A DNA stretch of 64,000 nt from assembly GCF_011516755.1 (NCBI RefSeq), contig NZ_WOSY01000009.1, positions 62,001-126,000 of the forward strand, given 5' to 3'. The DNA comes from Acetobacter conturbans (GTDB lineage: Bacteria; Pseudomonadota; Alphaproteobacteria; Acetobacterales; Acetobacteraceae). The translations under genes were made by a program, and so were the position numbers. The notes below the pieces were generated by a model. That model made no database searches. It saw nothing but the letters and a program-made list of their open reading frames with translations, and was not told the DNA's origin. Shown here piece after piece: positions 1 through 11,196 of the stretch (positions are counted from its first letter, which is position 1; every line of letters begins with the position of its first letter).

Positions 1-109
1 GCGCATCGCGACCGGCGGCCCAGGCATCTTCCCCCACGAGCGGGGAGACCGCAGACAGAGCTGTTCCGAAACAGACAACGTAACGGAGCGAAGGAAGAAC
101 GGAAGACAT
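1..109 (-). CDS. N-terminus of an exported protein, cut by the window edge
   Basis: An ATG at 109 on the reverse strand opens a frame that runs uninterrupted to the window edge (36 codons). The translated start has a basic residue, a short hydrophobic stretch (YVVCFGTALSAVS) and an AWA-A type cleavage site, which is a plausible Sec signal peptide. A weak AAGG-type ribosome site lies upstream. A Fur-box-like sequence sits about 80 bp upstream of the start, so an iron-regulated outer-membrane or periplasmic protein (for example a TonB-dependent receptor) is an attractive guess. The visible part carries no family motif, and the assignment rests on context only. Confidence 0.5.
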   Translation of the reverse strand, partial: MSSVLPSLRYVVCFGTALSAVSPLVGEDAWAAGRDA

Positions 110-187
110 CAACGTGTCGTGCCTTTTATTAAGGAAGGATTTTCGATCACGGGTTTGTGACATCTCAGAGCCGGGATGTCCACAATT

Positions 188-206
188 AATAACAATTATC
201 ATTTGC
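188..206. promoter_or_regulatory. Fur-box-like operator
   Basis: This 19-bp stretch matches the classical palindromic Fur box (GATAATGATAATCATTATC) at about 13 of 19 positions. It lies in an AT-rich segment between the reverse-strand exported protein and the thiC leader. Its position about 80 bp from the start of the reverse gene suits repression of that gene. A chance match in AT-rich DNA is possible. Confidence 0.4.
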
Positions 207-532
207 AATAAATGACATGTAATGACACGAAATTCTTCCGGTAGATAGAAAATCCAGAAATCCTCTGAAGAATTATAGTGATTCATCTATCCTGAACCAT
301 AAAACATGATCTGTTACCAGACGCAGACTGATCCAGTATTTGGAGAAAGATGCAGGATTATCGCGTGCCCACTCCGGTGCAAAAAATGCCCTTGGCACGT
401 TTTCTGACGATATTCCAACCCGTTCATCCGCCCTCCTGACGCGACAGGCGCTCCATGAACTCTATCCCTCACGATCTCGTCATTGCTCACGCGATCATTG
501 ACAAAAGCAGCCTTTTTGCGGCCTGATGGGAA

Positions 533-2594
<2,062 letters not shown>

Positions 2595-3560
2595 GGACAG
2601 GTTTGCTTTATCGGGGCGGCGTGCAGGAAAGTGCCGTCACCCCGATGACACTCTGCGCACGTCAGTGTGTCGGGATGGTGTTTGGCTCAGGCTCTGAAAG
2701 AGCGATGACTACGGGAACAGAAGAGCGACATGAAAACTGTTTCGGTCACCAGACAGAAGTAGCCGCACAATGCTGCCGTCTCCGGAGATTTTTTCTCGAC
2801 CGACAGCTCTCCTCCAAAGGGGGAGAACATACCCTGATCAGGAAACTGGTGGCGAAGAGGGTGGGTCAAAGCAGCTGATGATTGATGGCGACCACATCAA
2901 AGCACGCGGGCATGGAAGCCGGGTCGCTGAACAAAAGATTCCCCGCGCACTATCGGGCACACATCTGCATTCAAAGCTGCACAGATGATGGAGCCATTCG
3001 GGACAGCCTGTCCGTTTGCGTTCGAGTAGCCCAGACCATGCCCCTACCCGTGCGCCGGCGAGAGAATCTTCTAACAGGGCAGCAGGACGTGGGCGGAGGC
3101 TGGCCAGAATCCTGAGCTACCTCGCGCGTACCGGTGATCACCGCCGACCATGCGTCAAATCATTACTTAAAAATAATTTTCAGGTGGCATCTCTATAAAC
3201 AGTGGCCCCTATCGAAACCATATCAGCTCTCCATAAAGGCTGCTGACTGGCCCAGACAAAAAATTCGCCTCATCTGCATGTTTTGTTTTTCTGTCTATAT
3301 CTTTTCTTTTCAATAGCCTTCTTTATGCCCCCCGCATAAAGGAGCCACCACTTACGAATTCGGCAGCAGAAAAAGGCGGGCAAACGGGCCTCGATGGGGA
3401 AAGGTCTATGACTTAATAGAAAGGAAGGAAAAAACGTTTATAGCAATTTTAAATATTAATTGAGGAAACTATTGTTACAATTTCTCGATTTAATTAATAT
3501 TGATTATTAAATGCAAAGACTATATAGGCCTATAGTTACACCTAAAATCTATGGAATGTC
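2595..3560. other. Intergenic region without a supportable gene
   Basis: About 970 bp between thiC and the desaturase contain only short, mutually overlapping frames with no recognisable product. A perfect 8-bp hairpin with an all-C loop lies at 3321-3341. The last 100 bp (3461-3560) are strongly AT-rich, with runs of TTAAT/ATTAA that form an imperfect dyad around 3490-3512. This is probably the promoter and control region of the desaturase. The 2600-3150 part may be decayed coding sequence, but I cannot identify it. Confidence 0.6.
3321..3341. repeat. Perfect hairpin with C5 loop
   Basis: CTTTATGC (3321-3328) and GCATAAAG (3334-3341) are perfect inverted repeats around a CCCCC loop. No U-tract follows on either strand, so a simple intrinsic terminator is unlikely. 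It lies about 220 bp upstream of the desaturase start. Confidence 0.4.
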
Positions 3561-4592
3561 ATGAATCAATGTGCGCCTGAAAAACTGACGGCTTCAGGGT
3601 ATTCCGACCATACACTCAGATCGATAAAGCAGTATCAGGGCTCGCAGCTCGGGGTCAGTCTCTTTCAGCTGGGCTCGACCGTCGGTCTGCTGCTGGCCTG
3701 CTACGTTCTGATGTATGCGGGGCTTACACATGGATGGTGGAGTGTGCTGTTGCTGACCCCGCTTGCATCCGGGCTGTCCATACGCACATTCATCCTGCAA
3801 CATGATTGCGGCCACGGCTCCCTGTTCAAAAACCGGTGGACCAACGATCTGGTCGGGCGCGCATGCTCACTGCTGACTCTGACCCCCTACGATCACTGGA
3901 AGAAGCACCACGCTGTGCACCATGGATCGTGGAACAACATGGACACCCGGGGACGGCTGTCCGACCTGTATTCGGACTGCATGACGGTCGCCGAATATAA
4001 GAAAATGACACGGCTGAATAAATTTCTCTATCGGATCAGCAAAAATCCGATCCTCACTATCTTCGTGATGCCCCCGATCATTTTCTTCATCGTTTATCGC
4101 ATTGCGTTTGACACGCCACGTCACTGGGTGCGGGAGCGGCTTGGCGTCTGGCTCACCAATCTCTGCCTGATTCTGGGCTATGGAGCCCTTATCTGGGTCG
4201 TCGGACTGAAATTCGTAGCCCTTGTAAGCTTCATGGTGATCTATCCTGCCGCTGTGACCGGCGTCTGGCTCTTTCTCGTGCAGCACAAATTCGAAGGGGT
4301 TCAGTGGTCTGAAAATCCGCAATGGAATAGCTTTGATGCCGTGGTGGGCGGATGCTCGTTTCTGCGTCTCTCAGGAATCTTCCGCTGGTTCACCGGCGAT
4401 ATCGGCACCCATCACGTGCACCACGCGGCACCCGGAATTCCCAATTACCGCCTGATAGCCTGTCACGAGGCTCACCCGGTTTTTCAACACGTAAAGGTCC
4501 TGAGTTGGCGGGATGGAGTCAGGGAAGCCCGGGTCAACACGCTCTGGGATGAGGAAAACCGAACAATGGTGAATTTACACTCCGTCACGTGA
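3561..4592 (+). CDS. Membrane fatty acid desaturase
   Basis: This 343-residue integral membrane protein carries the three histidine boxes of acyl-lipid desaturases, which bind the di-iron centre: HDCGH at 81-85, HHAVHH at 116-121 and HHVHH at 284-288. Hydrophobic segments lie before the first box and between the second and third boxes, as in the DesA/omega-6 type. It probably introduces a double bond into membrane lipid acyl chains, changing fluidity. The exact regioselectivity cannot be read from sequence. The AT-rich leader suggests its own regulated promoter. A perfect 14-bp palindrome covers its stop codon. Confidence 0.9.
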   Translation: MNQCAPEKLTASGYSDHTLRSIKQYQGSQLGVSLFQLGSTVGLLLACYVLMYAGLTHGWWSVLLLTPLASGLSIRTFILQHDCGHGSLFKNRWTNDLVGRACSLLTLTPYDHWKKHHAVHHGSWNNMDTRGRLSDLYSDCMTVAEYKKMTRLNKFLYRISKNPILTIFVMPPIIFFIVYRIAFDTPRHWVRERLGVWLTNLCLILGYGALIWVVGLKFVALVSFMVIYPAAVTGVWLFLVQHKFEGVQWSENPQWNSFDAVVGGCSFLRLSGIFRWFTGDIGTHHVHHAAPGIPNYRLIACHEAHPVFQHVKVLSWRDGVREARVNTLWDEENRTMVNLHSVT

Positions 4593-4595
4593 CGG
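4582..4595. repeat. Perfect 14-bp palindrome over the desaturase stop codon
   Basis: CCGTCACGTGACGG is a perfect palindrome that includes the TGA of the desaturase gene. Its TCACGTGA core resembles the centre of parS sites, but the outer bases do not match. It lacks a loop, so an RNA hairpin would be poor; a dimeric protein site is a possibility. Confidence 0.4.
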
Positions 4596-4616
4596 CAGGA
4601 AGAATGAAGATTGCTG

Positions 4617-4674
4617 GCTATCGCGAAGAAAGTAGCAGCGTAAGGGATTAGGCCATCTTACGCCGCGCGATAGC
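4617..4674. repeat. Nested inverted repeats (cruciform-like)
   Basis: An outer 9-bp repeat GCTATCGCG/CGCGATAGC (4617-4625 and 4666-4674) encloses an inner 7-bp repeat GCGTAAG/CTTACGC (4638-4644 and 4657-4663). This gives a two-storey hairpin between the desaturase and the cysteine desulfurase. There is no U-tract. The rest of this gap, to 4986, holds no gene I can support; a reverse frame at 4658-4939 has no family features. Confidence 0.5.
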
Positions 4675-4986
4675 AGCTTTGAAGAATGCCCCCTTCGAAA
4701 ACGTTTGGGCAAACCGAGCCAACCTGCCGGGAACGCCTGCCCTGAATGGGGCCGAACGGGGACATATTCCCAAACGCCCCCTTTCCTGAAACATCCCCCG
4801 TAGCGGCGGCTCGTTCGACGCGACGGGTGGTCTGCTGGACGACCTGTTCGACTTCACGCGTCCGGCCCATCAAGCGGCTCCATCCCTTTGGCGGCCCGGC
4901 GACAGCGCACGCGCGACCTCTTGCGTCCCCTTCCCCCACTCACCATTCTCCCCATACAGACGTCGCCACCAGCACTGAAAGACCCC

Positions 4987-6162
4987 ATGCAGGAGATCTA
5001 TCTCGACAATGCCGCCAGCACGCCCTGCGATGCGCGTGTCATGGCGGTGATGGCTCCTCTTTTTGCCGAGGAATACGCCAACCCGCACAGCGGCACGCAT
5101 GCGCCCGGCCAGCGGGCTGCGGAGGCCGTCCAAACGGCGCGTGCTGAAATCGCCGCACTGATCGGGGCAGATCCGCGAGAGATCATCTTCACGTCCGGCG
5201 CAACGGAAGCGAACAATCTGGCCATCAAGGGAGCCGCCAGGTTCCGCGCACGGCAGGGCGACGGGCGAAAGCGGATCATCACTCTGGCGACGGAGCATAA
5301 ATGCGTGCTGGAAAGCGTGCGCGATCTGGCGCTGGAAGGGTTCGAACCGATCATTCTCGGTTTGGACCGCAATGGACACGTCGATCCGGACCGTCTGCGC
5401 GAAGCCTTGTCCGTCCCAACGGCGCTGGTCAGCATCATGGCCGTCAACAACGAAACTGGTATTTTGCAGGACCTGTCCGTCCTCAGTGGTCTCGTCAAAG
5501 AGGCCGGAGCCCTTCTGCATTCCGATCTTGCTCAGGCAGCGGGGAAGACGGGCATCGACGTGAAAACGCTGAACCTCGATCTGGCCTCCCTCTCGGCGCA
5601 CAAGATGTATGGACCGAAAGGGGTGGGAGCGCTGTTCGTCCGCAGGCGGCCACGCGTTCGGCTGGAGCCCCTGTTTTCCGGCGGAGGGCAGGAGCGGGGC
5701 CTGAGATCCGGGACATTGCCCTCCACGCTGGTGGCTGGCTTCGGGGAAGCCGCGCGGATCGCACGGAAGGAATGGTCAGCGGATAATGACAGGCTGGCCG
5801 GTCTGGCAGCTGAGCTGTTTCATGGGCTTGGCACACGCCAGGTCGCGTTTTCCATCAACGGGGAAGACGCACGCCGACTGCCGGGGATCATCAGCCTGCG
5901 CCTGCATGACGCTCCGGCCATGAAAGTGATCGAAGCTCTCCCTCATCTGGCGCTGTCGATCGGCTCAGCCTGTTCCTCGGCCGATCTCACGCCGTCCTAC
6001 GTGCTGACGGCCATGGGGATGGAGCCCTCCGAAGCGGCGGAAAGCTTGCGTCTCTCGCCCGGACGATTTACCACGCCCGCCGATATTGCGCGCACGGCGG
6101 ACCTGCTGGCCGGCGCGGTACAGAAGGTGAGGGCCTCCACCTTCGCCCAAAAGACAGACTGA
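4987..6162 (+). CDS. Cysteine desulfurase (IscS/NifS family)
   Basis: This PLP enzyme removes sulfur from cysteine and hands it on as a persulfide. The N-terminal signature [15 protein letters not shown], the PLP lysine at about K206 ([11 protein letters not shown]) and the active-site cysteine at about C329 (GSACSSAD) are all present. The 391-residue length is normal. I chose the ATG at 4987 because the family sequence begins right there; the frame extends upstream, but that part is not family-like. It is followed after 14 nt by a ferredoxin and then by mnmA. This suggests the sulfur is used for iron-sulfur clusters, tRNA thiolation or both. Confidence 0.93.
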   Translation: MQEIYLDNAASTPCDARVMAVMAPLFAEEYANPHSGTHAPGQRAAEAVQTARAEIAALIGADPREIIFTSGATEANNLAIKGAARFRARQGDGRKRIITLATEHKCVLESVRDLALEGFEPIILGLDRNGHVDPDRLREALSVPTALVSIMAVNNETGILQDLSVLSGLVKEAGALLHSDLAQAAGKTGIDVKTLNLDLASLSAHKMYGPKGVGALFVRRRPRVRLEPLFSGGGQERGLRSGTLPSTLVAGFGEAARIARKEWSADNDRLAGLAAELFHGLGTRQVAFSINGEDARRLPGIISLRLHDAPAMKVIEALPHLALSIGSACSSADLTPSYVLTAMGMEPSEAAESLRLSPGRFTTPADIARTADLLAGAVQKVRASTFAQKTD

Positions 6163-6176
6163 GCGAGAATTCCAAA

Positions 6177-6491
6177 ATGCCTCACATGATTTTCGTCGAG
6201 CCCGATGGTACCGAACGCCAGGTCGATGCACCGGTCGGTCTTTCCGTCCTCGAAATCGCCCATAAACACGGTGTCGATCTGGAAGGCGCCTGCGAAGGCT
6301 CTCTGGCCTGCGCCACCTGCCATGTGATCGTCGATCCGTCATGGGCGCCCAAACTGACCACGCCGACCGAGGATGAAGAGGATATGCTGGACCTCGCCTT
6401 CGGGCTTGAGGCAACATCACGCCTCGGATGCCAGATTATCATAAGTGACGCACTGGACGGACTGAAGGTCCGCCTGCCGCGCAAGAGCTGA
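6177..6491 (+). CDS. [2Fe-2S] ferredoxin, adrenodoxin/Fdx type
   Basis: This 104-residue soluble electron carrier has the cluster ligands C39, C45, C48 ([10 protein letters not shown]) and C85 (GCQ). That spacing is typical of ISC-type vertebrate-like ferredoxins rather than plant-type ones. It lies 14 nt after the cysteine desulfurase, so it is probably co-transcribed and supplies electrons for iron-sulfur cluster assembly. The adjacent mnmA also uses sulfur from a desulfurase. Confidence 0.93.
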   Translation: MPHMIFVEPDGTERQVDAPVGLSVLEIAHKHGVDLEGACEGSLACATCHVIVDPSWAPKLTTPTEDEEDMLDLAFGLEATSRLGCQIIISDALDGLKVRLPRKS

Positions 6492-6564
6492 GGACCGGCT
6501 CGGCCCCGTCGGGAGAACGACGGCAGGGGCTGGACGTTCCACCCGGGAAAGGGGCCTGACCATC

Positions 6565-7662
6565 ATGCGTATTCTCGTTGCCATGTCCGGAGGCGTGGAC
6601 AGTTCGGTCGTTGCCGCACGCCTTGTCGAACAGGGGCATGAGGTCATCGGCGCGACCCTCCAGCTCTATGACAGCCGGGGGGCGGCCAAAAAAGGTGCCT
6701 GCTGCGCCGGTCGCGACATTCAGGACGCTCGCGAGGTCGCTGAACGGCTCGGTATTCCCCATTACGTCATCGATGCGGAGCAGCGGTTCCGTGACAGCGT
6801 GATCGAGCGCTTCGCCACGTCCTATGCCGAAGGCGAGACCCCGGTCCCCTGCGTGGCCTGCAATCAGGGTGTGAAGTTCACGGACCTGCTCGGTCTGGCA
6901 AAGGACATCGGCGCGGATGCGATGGCGACGGGCCATTATGTCCGCCGCATGGACGGGGAAAAGGGTGCGGAGATGCACCGCCCCGTGGATGCGGACCGTG
7001 ACCAGAGCTGGTTCCTGTTCGCCACCACCCGCGACCAGCTTGACTACCTGCGCTTCCCGCTGGGCGAGATGCCCGACAAGGACGCCGTGCGCGCGGAGGC
7101 GGAGCGGTTCGGCCTGCTGGTGGCGGACAAACCCGACAGTCAGGATATCTGTTTCATCCCGAACGGCACCTATTCAGATCTCGTCGAGAACCTGCGACCG
7201 GATATGCGCGGAGAAGGTGAGATCGTGGACCGGAGCGGCAATGTCCTGGGGCACCACGAGGGCGTGACACGCTTCACCGTGGGGCAGACCAAGCGCCTTG
7301 GCGATGCTGCCCAGATCGCTGGTGAACGCCAGATGGTGGTCGGCATCGAACCGGGGAAGCGCCGGATTGTCGTGGCCCCACGCGCAAGCTCGATGGTGAC
7401 GACATGCCGTCTGCGGGACATGAACTGGCTGATAACCCCGCCGGACGAAGCGAGCGGTGAGGCCGTGCGGTGCATGGTGCAGCTTCGCGCACGGGAAAAA
7501 CCCCGTGCTGCATCCGTAAAAGCTCTTGGCATAAACGTGGCTGAAGTCGTTCTGGACGAACCAGCGCTGCCTGCGCCGGGACAGGCCTGCGTGCTCTATG
7601 ACGGCACACGCGTGCTGGGTGGCGGCCTGATTTGTCGCACGGAGGGGAGTCTCGTTTGCTGA
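6565..7662 (+). CDS. mnmA: tRNA-specific 2-thiouridylase MnmA
   Basis: MnmA adenylates and thiolates U34 in tRNAs for Lys, Glu and Gln. The N-terminal PP-loop motif ([14 protein letters not shown]) binds ATP. The catalytic cysteines lie in PCVACN and in the [10 protein letters not shown] segment. The 365 residues match the family length. It sits 73 nt after the ferredoxin gene in the same direction. The cysteine desulfurase two genes upstream is a plausible sulfur donor, so the three genes form a functional sulfur-transfer set. Confidence 0.96.
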   Translation: MRILVAMSGGVDSSVVAARLVEQGHEVIGATLQLYDSRGAAKKGACCAGRDIQDAREVAERLGIPHYVIDAEQRFRDSVIERFATSYAEGETPVPCVACNQGVKFTDLLGLAKDIGADAMATGHYVRRMDGEKGAEMHRPVDADRDQSWFLFATTRDQLDYLRFPLGEMPDKDAVRAEAERFGLLVADKPDSQDICFIPNGTYSDLVENLRPDMRGEGEIVDRSGNVLGHHEGVTRFTVGQTKRLGDAAQIAGERQMVVGIEPGKRRIVVAPRASSMVTTCRLRDMNWLITPPDEASGEAVRCMVQLRAREKPRAASVKALGINVAEVVLDEPALPAPGQACVLYDGTRVLGGGLICRTEGSLVC

Positions 7663-7741
7663 ATTGCGAACCATTCTCGACGTCCTGCAACAAAGAGGAT
7701 ACAATCACTCTCTGTTCCACGAACCGGACCATGCGAAAAAA

Positions 7742-8524
7742 ATGAACGAATACGCATCGCACGACGCCGATTTGCAGGATCTTCCGACCCGTATCCTCAT
7801 CGTGGAGGATGACGCGGGGATGCGGACCCTTCTGAGCCGCACGCTTCAGGCAGACGGTTACCGCCTCCGCGCCGTACCGGACGCCCGTTCCATGTGGGAA
7901 GCGCTGGAGACGGAAGCCGCCGACCTCGTCATCCTCGACGTGATGATGCCGGGGATGAATGGCCTCGACCTTTGCCGGGCGCTCCGTCAGGGCGGAATCC
8001 GGGGCGGGGTGGAGGATGAATCCTTCACGCGCATTCCGATCATCATGGTCTCGGCGCGCGGCGAAGAACTGGACCGGGTTCTTGGCCTTGAACTCGGAGC
8101 GGACGACTATGTCGCCAAGCCGTTCGGCCAGAAGGAACTGCTTGCCCGCGTTCGCGCCGTGCTGCGGCGTGGCAAGAACGCTGTTGCACCCGCACCCGGA
8201 CGGCAGCGGCGGGAAGTCATCAACTTCGCCGGCTGGTCGCTCGATCTGCGACGGCGCGAACTGTATGATCCGTCCGGCGCGATCGTCGAAATTTCCGGGG
8301 CCGAGCATGACCTGCTGGTCAGCTTTCTGGATAATCCCCAGCGGGTGATCGGACGCGACCGGCTGCTCGAATTGTCACGCACCCGTCTGGGGGACGTGTC
8401 AGACCGCTCCATTGACGTGCTGGTAAGCCGTCTGCGTCGCAAACTGGGCACAGAGGCGGACAGTCTCATCCGTACGGTGCGCGGGCAGGGCTATATCTTC
8501 ACGGCCGCGGTCGACCGGGTCTGA
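7742..8524 (+). CDS. OmpR-family response regulator
   Basis: This two-domain DNA-binding regulator has an N-terminal receiver (RILIVEDD, phospho-acceptor about D66 in ILDVMMPG, conserved lysine in DDYVAKPF). Its C-terminal winged helix ends in SDRSIDVLVSRLRRKL and RGQGYIF. I chose the ATG at 7742. A TTG at 7664 would add 26 residues unlike a receiver domain. The sensor kinase gene starts 11 nt after its stop, so the two form a two-component pair. The signal and target genes cannot be read from the sequence. Confidence 0.93.
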   Translation: MNEYASHDADLQDLPTRILIVEDDAGMRTLLSRTLQADGYRLRAVPDARSMWEALETEAADLVILDVMMPGMNGLDLCRALRQGGIRGGVEDESFTRIPIIMVSARGEELDRVLGLELGADDYVAKPFGQKELLARVRAVLRRGKNAVAPAPGRQRREVINFAGWSLDLRRRELYDPSGAIVEISGAEHDLLVSFLDNPQRVIGRDRLLELSRTRLGDVSDRSIDVLVSRLRRKLGTEADSLIRTVRGQGYIFTAAVDRV

Positions 8525-8535
8525 CTGCCGACGCT

Positions 8536-9912
8536 TTGGCTCAGGACGCCGCCCCGGCCATTCGCGAACGGCGCATTCTCCTGTGGCCGCGCGGCCTCAT
8601 GGGGCGGGTTCTGTTCGTCCTGCTGGCCTCGATCGGCGTCGTCTTTGTCGCGAGCTGGACACTCTACGAGCGGGCCGAAGCCGTCATCGAGGACAGTGAC
8701 CGGTTCGATCTTATCGGTGAACGGCTGGCGACCGATGTCCGCGTCATCGACGGGGCACCCGCCAATACCCGTGCCGTGCTCTCGACCATGCTCTCGACGG
8801 ACGACCTCCGTATCACCTGGCGCCCGGCAGTGGCCGTCAAGGAACTGGTCATCGAGCCCAAGGGGATGGTTCCTCTTCATGAGCGGCTGGTGAAAGCCAA
8901 CCCTATTCTCGGCCACGTCGATCTGCGCCTCTCTCCCGGAGGCCCCGGCCGATGGACCGATATCAGCGGTGCCCTGACTCTCCAGGACAGTAGCCAACTC
9001 ACTTTCACGGCGCCGGACATTCTCCGCAGCCATGTCGTGACACAGGGACTGGCGACAGCAGCCATCGTCACGCTGGCAGTGCTGCTGGCTGCCGCCATGC
9101 TGGTGCATTCGCTCAGCCTGCCCTTACGGGCGCTGGCGACCGTCGCCGACACGATCGGCGCAGGAGAATGGGAGCCTCTGGCCGAAAAAGGCCCCCGTGA
9201 GGTGCGCCGCCTTGCTCACGCCATCAACGCCATGCAGGAACGTATCTCCCACCTTATTGAAGACCGCACGGAAGCGCTTGCAGCGGTTTCCCACGATCTG
9301 CGCACGCCTCTGGCACGCCTTCGGCTGCGCGCCGGCTTTCTCGGAGACGGAGAAGCTCAGGAAGCCATCGAGGCCGATATCGACGAGATGGAAGCCATGG
9401 TCGATGGCGTGCTGGCCTATCTGTCCGGGGAAAAGGAACGGGAGGCACCGCGTTCGACCGACCTCGCCGCGATCCTGACCACGATCATGGATGATGCAAC
9501 GGATCGGGGTGCCGATGTCGTCTATAACGGGCCGGACCGGCTGCCGCTTGTCCTCCCCCCGCTCGCAATGAAGCGGGTGTTCACCAATCTAGTGGAAAAT
9601 GCGCTTCATTACGCCGGGTCGGCATCGATTTCCGTTCAGGAAACCCCTTACAGCGTGATCGTGGATGTCGATGATACCGGACCGGGTATTCCCGATATTG
9701 AAATCGAACGTGTCACCACGCCATTCTACCGCGTGGAATCTTCCCGTTCACGCCGCACAGGCGGACTGGGGCTGGGGCTCGCCATCGTGAAACGGGAAGT
9801 GGAACGTGCAGGCGGCGTCTTCGTGCTGGCCAACCGGCCAACGGGCGGCCTGCGGGCGGAAACGATCCTGCCCCTCCATTCCCGTGAAGCAGGCCCGGTC
9901 CTGAATTCCTGA
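8536..9912 (+). CDS. Sensor histidine kinase (partner of the OmpR regulator)
   Basis: This membrane kinase has a first transmembrane segment near residues 25-45 and a periplasmic region of about 130 residues. A second membrane segment follows near 175-200, then a HAMP-like linker. The dimerisation helix carries the phosphorylated His253 (SHDLRTPLARL). The ATPase domain shows the N box (NLVENAL), DDTGPGIP and GGLGLGLAIV. This is the EnvZ-like layout. The first start is a TTG at 8536; an ATG at 8599 would remove only the cytoplasmic tip. It follows the response regulator by 11 nt. Confidence 0.92.
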   Translation: MAQDAAPAIRERRILLWPRGLMGRVLFVLLASIGVVFVASWTLYERAEAVIEDSDRFDLIGERLATDVRVIDGAPANTRAVLSTMLSTDDLRITWRPAVAVKELVIEPKGMVPLHERLVKANPILGHVDLRLSPGGPGRWTDISGALTLQDSSQLTFTAPDILRSHVVTQGLATAAIVTLAVLLAAAMLVHSLSLPLRALATVADTIGAGEWEPLAEKGPREVRRLAHAINAMQERISHLIEDRTEALAAVSHDLRTPLARLRLRAGFLGDGEAQEAIEADIDEMEAMVDGVLAYLSGEKEREAPRSTDLAAILTTIMDDATDRGADVVYNGPDRLPLVLPPLAMKRVFTNLVENALHYAGSASISVQETPYSVIVDVDDTGPGIPDIEIERVTTPFYRVESSRSRRTGGLGLGLAIVKREVERAGGVFVLANRPTGGLRAETILPLHSREAGPVLNS

Positions 9913-10132
9913 GGCATAGTCCCGTCCGGAGATAAAGCTGGCGCAGGAAACTCCTGGCTATTGAGGCGCTTTCTGTCTGTCCGGAAGATGGAACCTCTTC
10001 GTCTTCCCAAGTCAGACACGCATTGTCAGCCTTCCTGTCCTGTGTCAGATCACACATCGCGATTGAAACGGGCCGCCCATACTCCCACCGACACTCACAC
10101 CTGTTCTGCTGCGGATGAAAGGAGGGAAAACG

Positions 10133-11170
10133 ATGCCTGAGACCCAGACGAGTTCTTCTCTCCCCTCTGACCTGACAAATGCTCTTGCCGATGGTCTGGT
10201 GTGGGCGATTTTCTGTGCACCCGACACCAAACCGGTCAAGCTGCCACCGGAAGAGGTCAGCCTATGCCTCGAAGATCCGGCCTTTCCGCCGGAAGGCTGG
10301 GGCTGGCTGCATTTCGATATCGTTCACACGCGCTCCCGTGCGCAGGTGGAAGCCATTCCCTCGCTGTCGGATGACGCCAAGCAGACCCTGACGAGCACGG
10401 ATGGCGGCGCGCGGCTTGAAGCCGATGGCGAGCTTGTTTACGGCGCATTGCCCGCCTTTGACGATGCCGCGTCCGACGATGACCGCGACGTCTGCGTCTG
10501 GCGCTTTGCAATGCGACCGAACCTGCTCATCACCACCCGTCGTCATCCGGTTCCGGCCCTCGGCGTGGTGTATCGGGAACTTCAGCGGAAAAAAACGCCC
10601 GAAAACCCAGCGTCTCTTGTCGATATGGCGCTGCTGGAATTCGCCGATACGGCCCGTCGCACCATGTCGCGGCTCGACGATCAGCTGGACCGGGCCGAGG
10701 ACGTTCTGCTGCTGCTCGATCGCGATACCGATCTCGGCCGAATGGGCGGCATGCTGGGTCAGGTGCGTCGCCGCACCACAGAACTGCGACGGGTCATCGC
10801 TCCGGTCAATCGTATCTTCAACGATGAAGAACTGGAGCTTCCCGAATGGGCGGAAGACGATCTGCGCGATCGTTCCGAGCGCCAGATTCACGGGGCGCTC
10901 GATGATTTGCTCGCGCTTCAGGATCGCGCCCGCTCTCTGCAGGATGAACTGACATCCGGGCAGGCGGAAGAAACGAACCGACGTCTCTATATCGTCTCCG
11001 TTGGCACAACCCTCATGCTGCCGGCGACTTTCGTCACCGGATTTTTCGGGATGAACACGGGCGGTATGTTTCTGGCAGGAGGCGACTGGGGCACTGTGAT
11101 TGCCGGTGGCCTGTGTTTCCTGATCATGCTCGGAACATGGCTTGTTCTGAAAGTGACCCGCCTTCTCTAG
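10133..11170 (+). CDS. zntB: CorA-family zinc/magnesium transporter, ZntB-like
   Basis: This 345-residue protein has a large cytoplasmic N-terminal domain with a long coiled-coil-like stretch (about 180-290). Two C-terminal membrane helices follow, the first ending in the signature GMNTGG. CorA and ZntB proteins form pentameric channels; the sequence after GMN and the N-terminal region resemble ZntB more than CorA. The ATG at 10133 is chosen because GGAGGG lies 6 nt upstream. It stands alone, convergent with the S9 peptidase gene. The transported ion is inferred from the family and is not certain. Confidence 0.85.
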   Translation: MPETQTSSSLPSDLTNALADGLVWAIFCAPDTKPVKLPPEEVSLCLEDPAFPPEGWGWLHFDIVHTRSRAQVEAIPSLSDDAKQTLTSTDGGARLEADGELVYGALPAFDDAASDDDRDVCVWRFAMRPNLLITTRRHPVPALGVVYRELQRKKTPENPASLVDMALLEFADTARRTMSRLDDQLDRAEDVLLLLDRDTDLGRMGGMLGQVRRRTTELRRVIAPVNRIFNDEELELPEWAEDDLRDRSERQIHGALDDLLALQDRARSLQDELTSGQAEETNRRLYIVSVGTTLMLPATFVTGFFGMNTGGMFLAGGDWGTVIAGGLCFLIMLGTWLVLKVTRLL

Positions 11171-11196
11171 ATTTTCATGAATTATTTCTGAAAATC
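11170..11196. terminator. AT-rich hairpin between convergent genes
   Basis: GATTTTCA (11170-11177) and TGAAAATC (11189-11196) are perfect inverted repeats between the ends of zntB and the prolyl oligopeptidase gene, overlapping both stop codons. The stem is AT-rich with no proper U-tract, so it is at best a weak bidirectional terminator. Confidence 0.3.

Noticed and set aside
4582..4595. Second parS site at the end of the desaturase gene
   Set aside because: Only the TCACGTGA core matches; the outer bases differ from the parS consensus on both sides.
4658..4939. A 93-residue reverse frame before the cysteine desulfurase
   Set aside because: No ribosome site, signal or family feature; its start lies in the leader of the desulfurase and its 3' end overlaps the inverted repeats.
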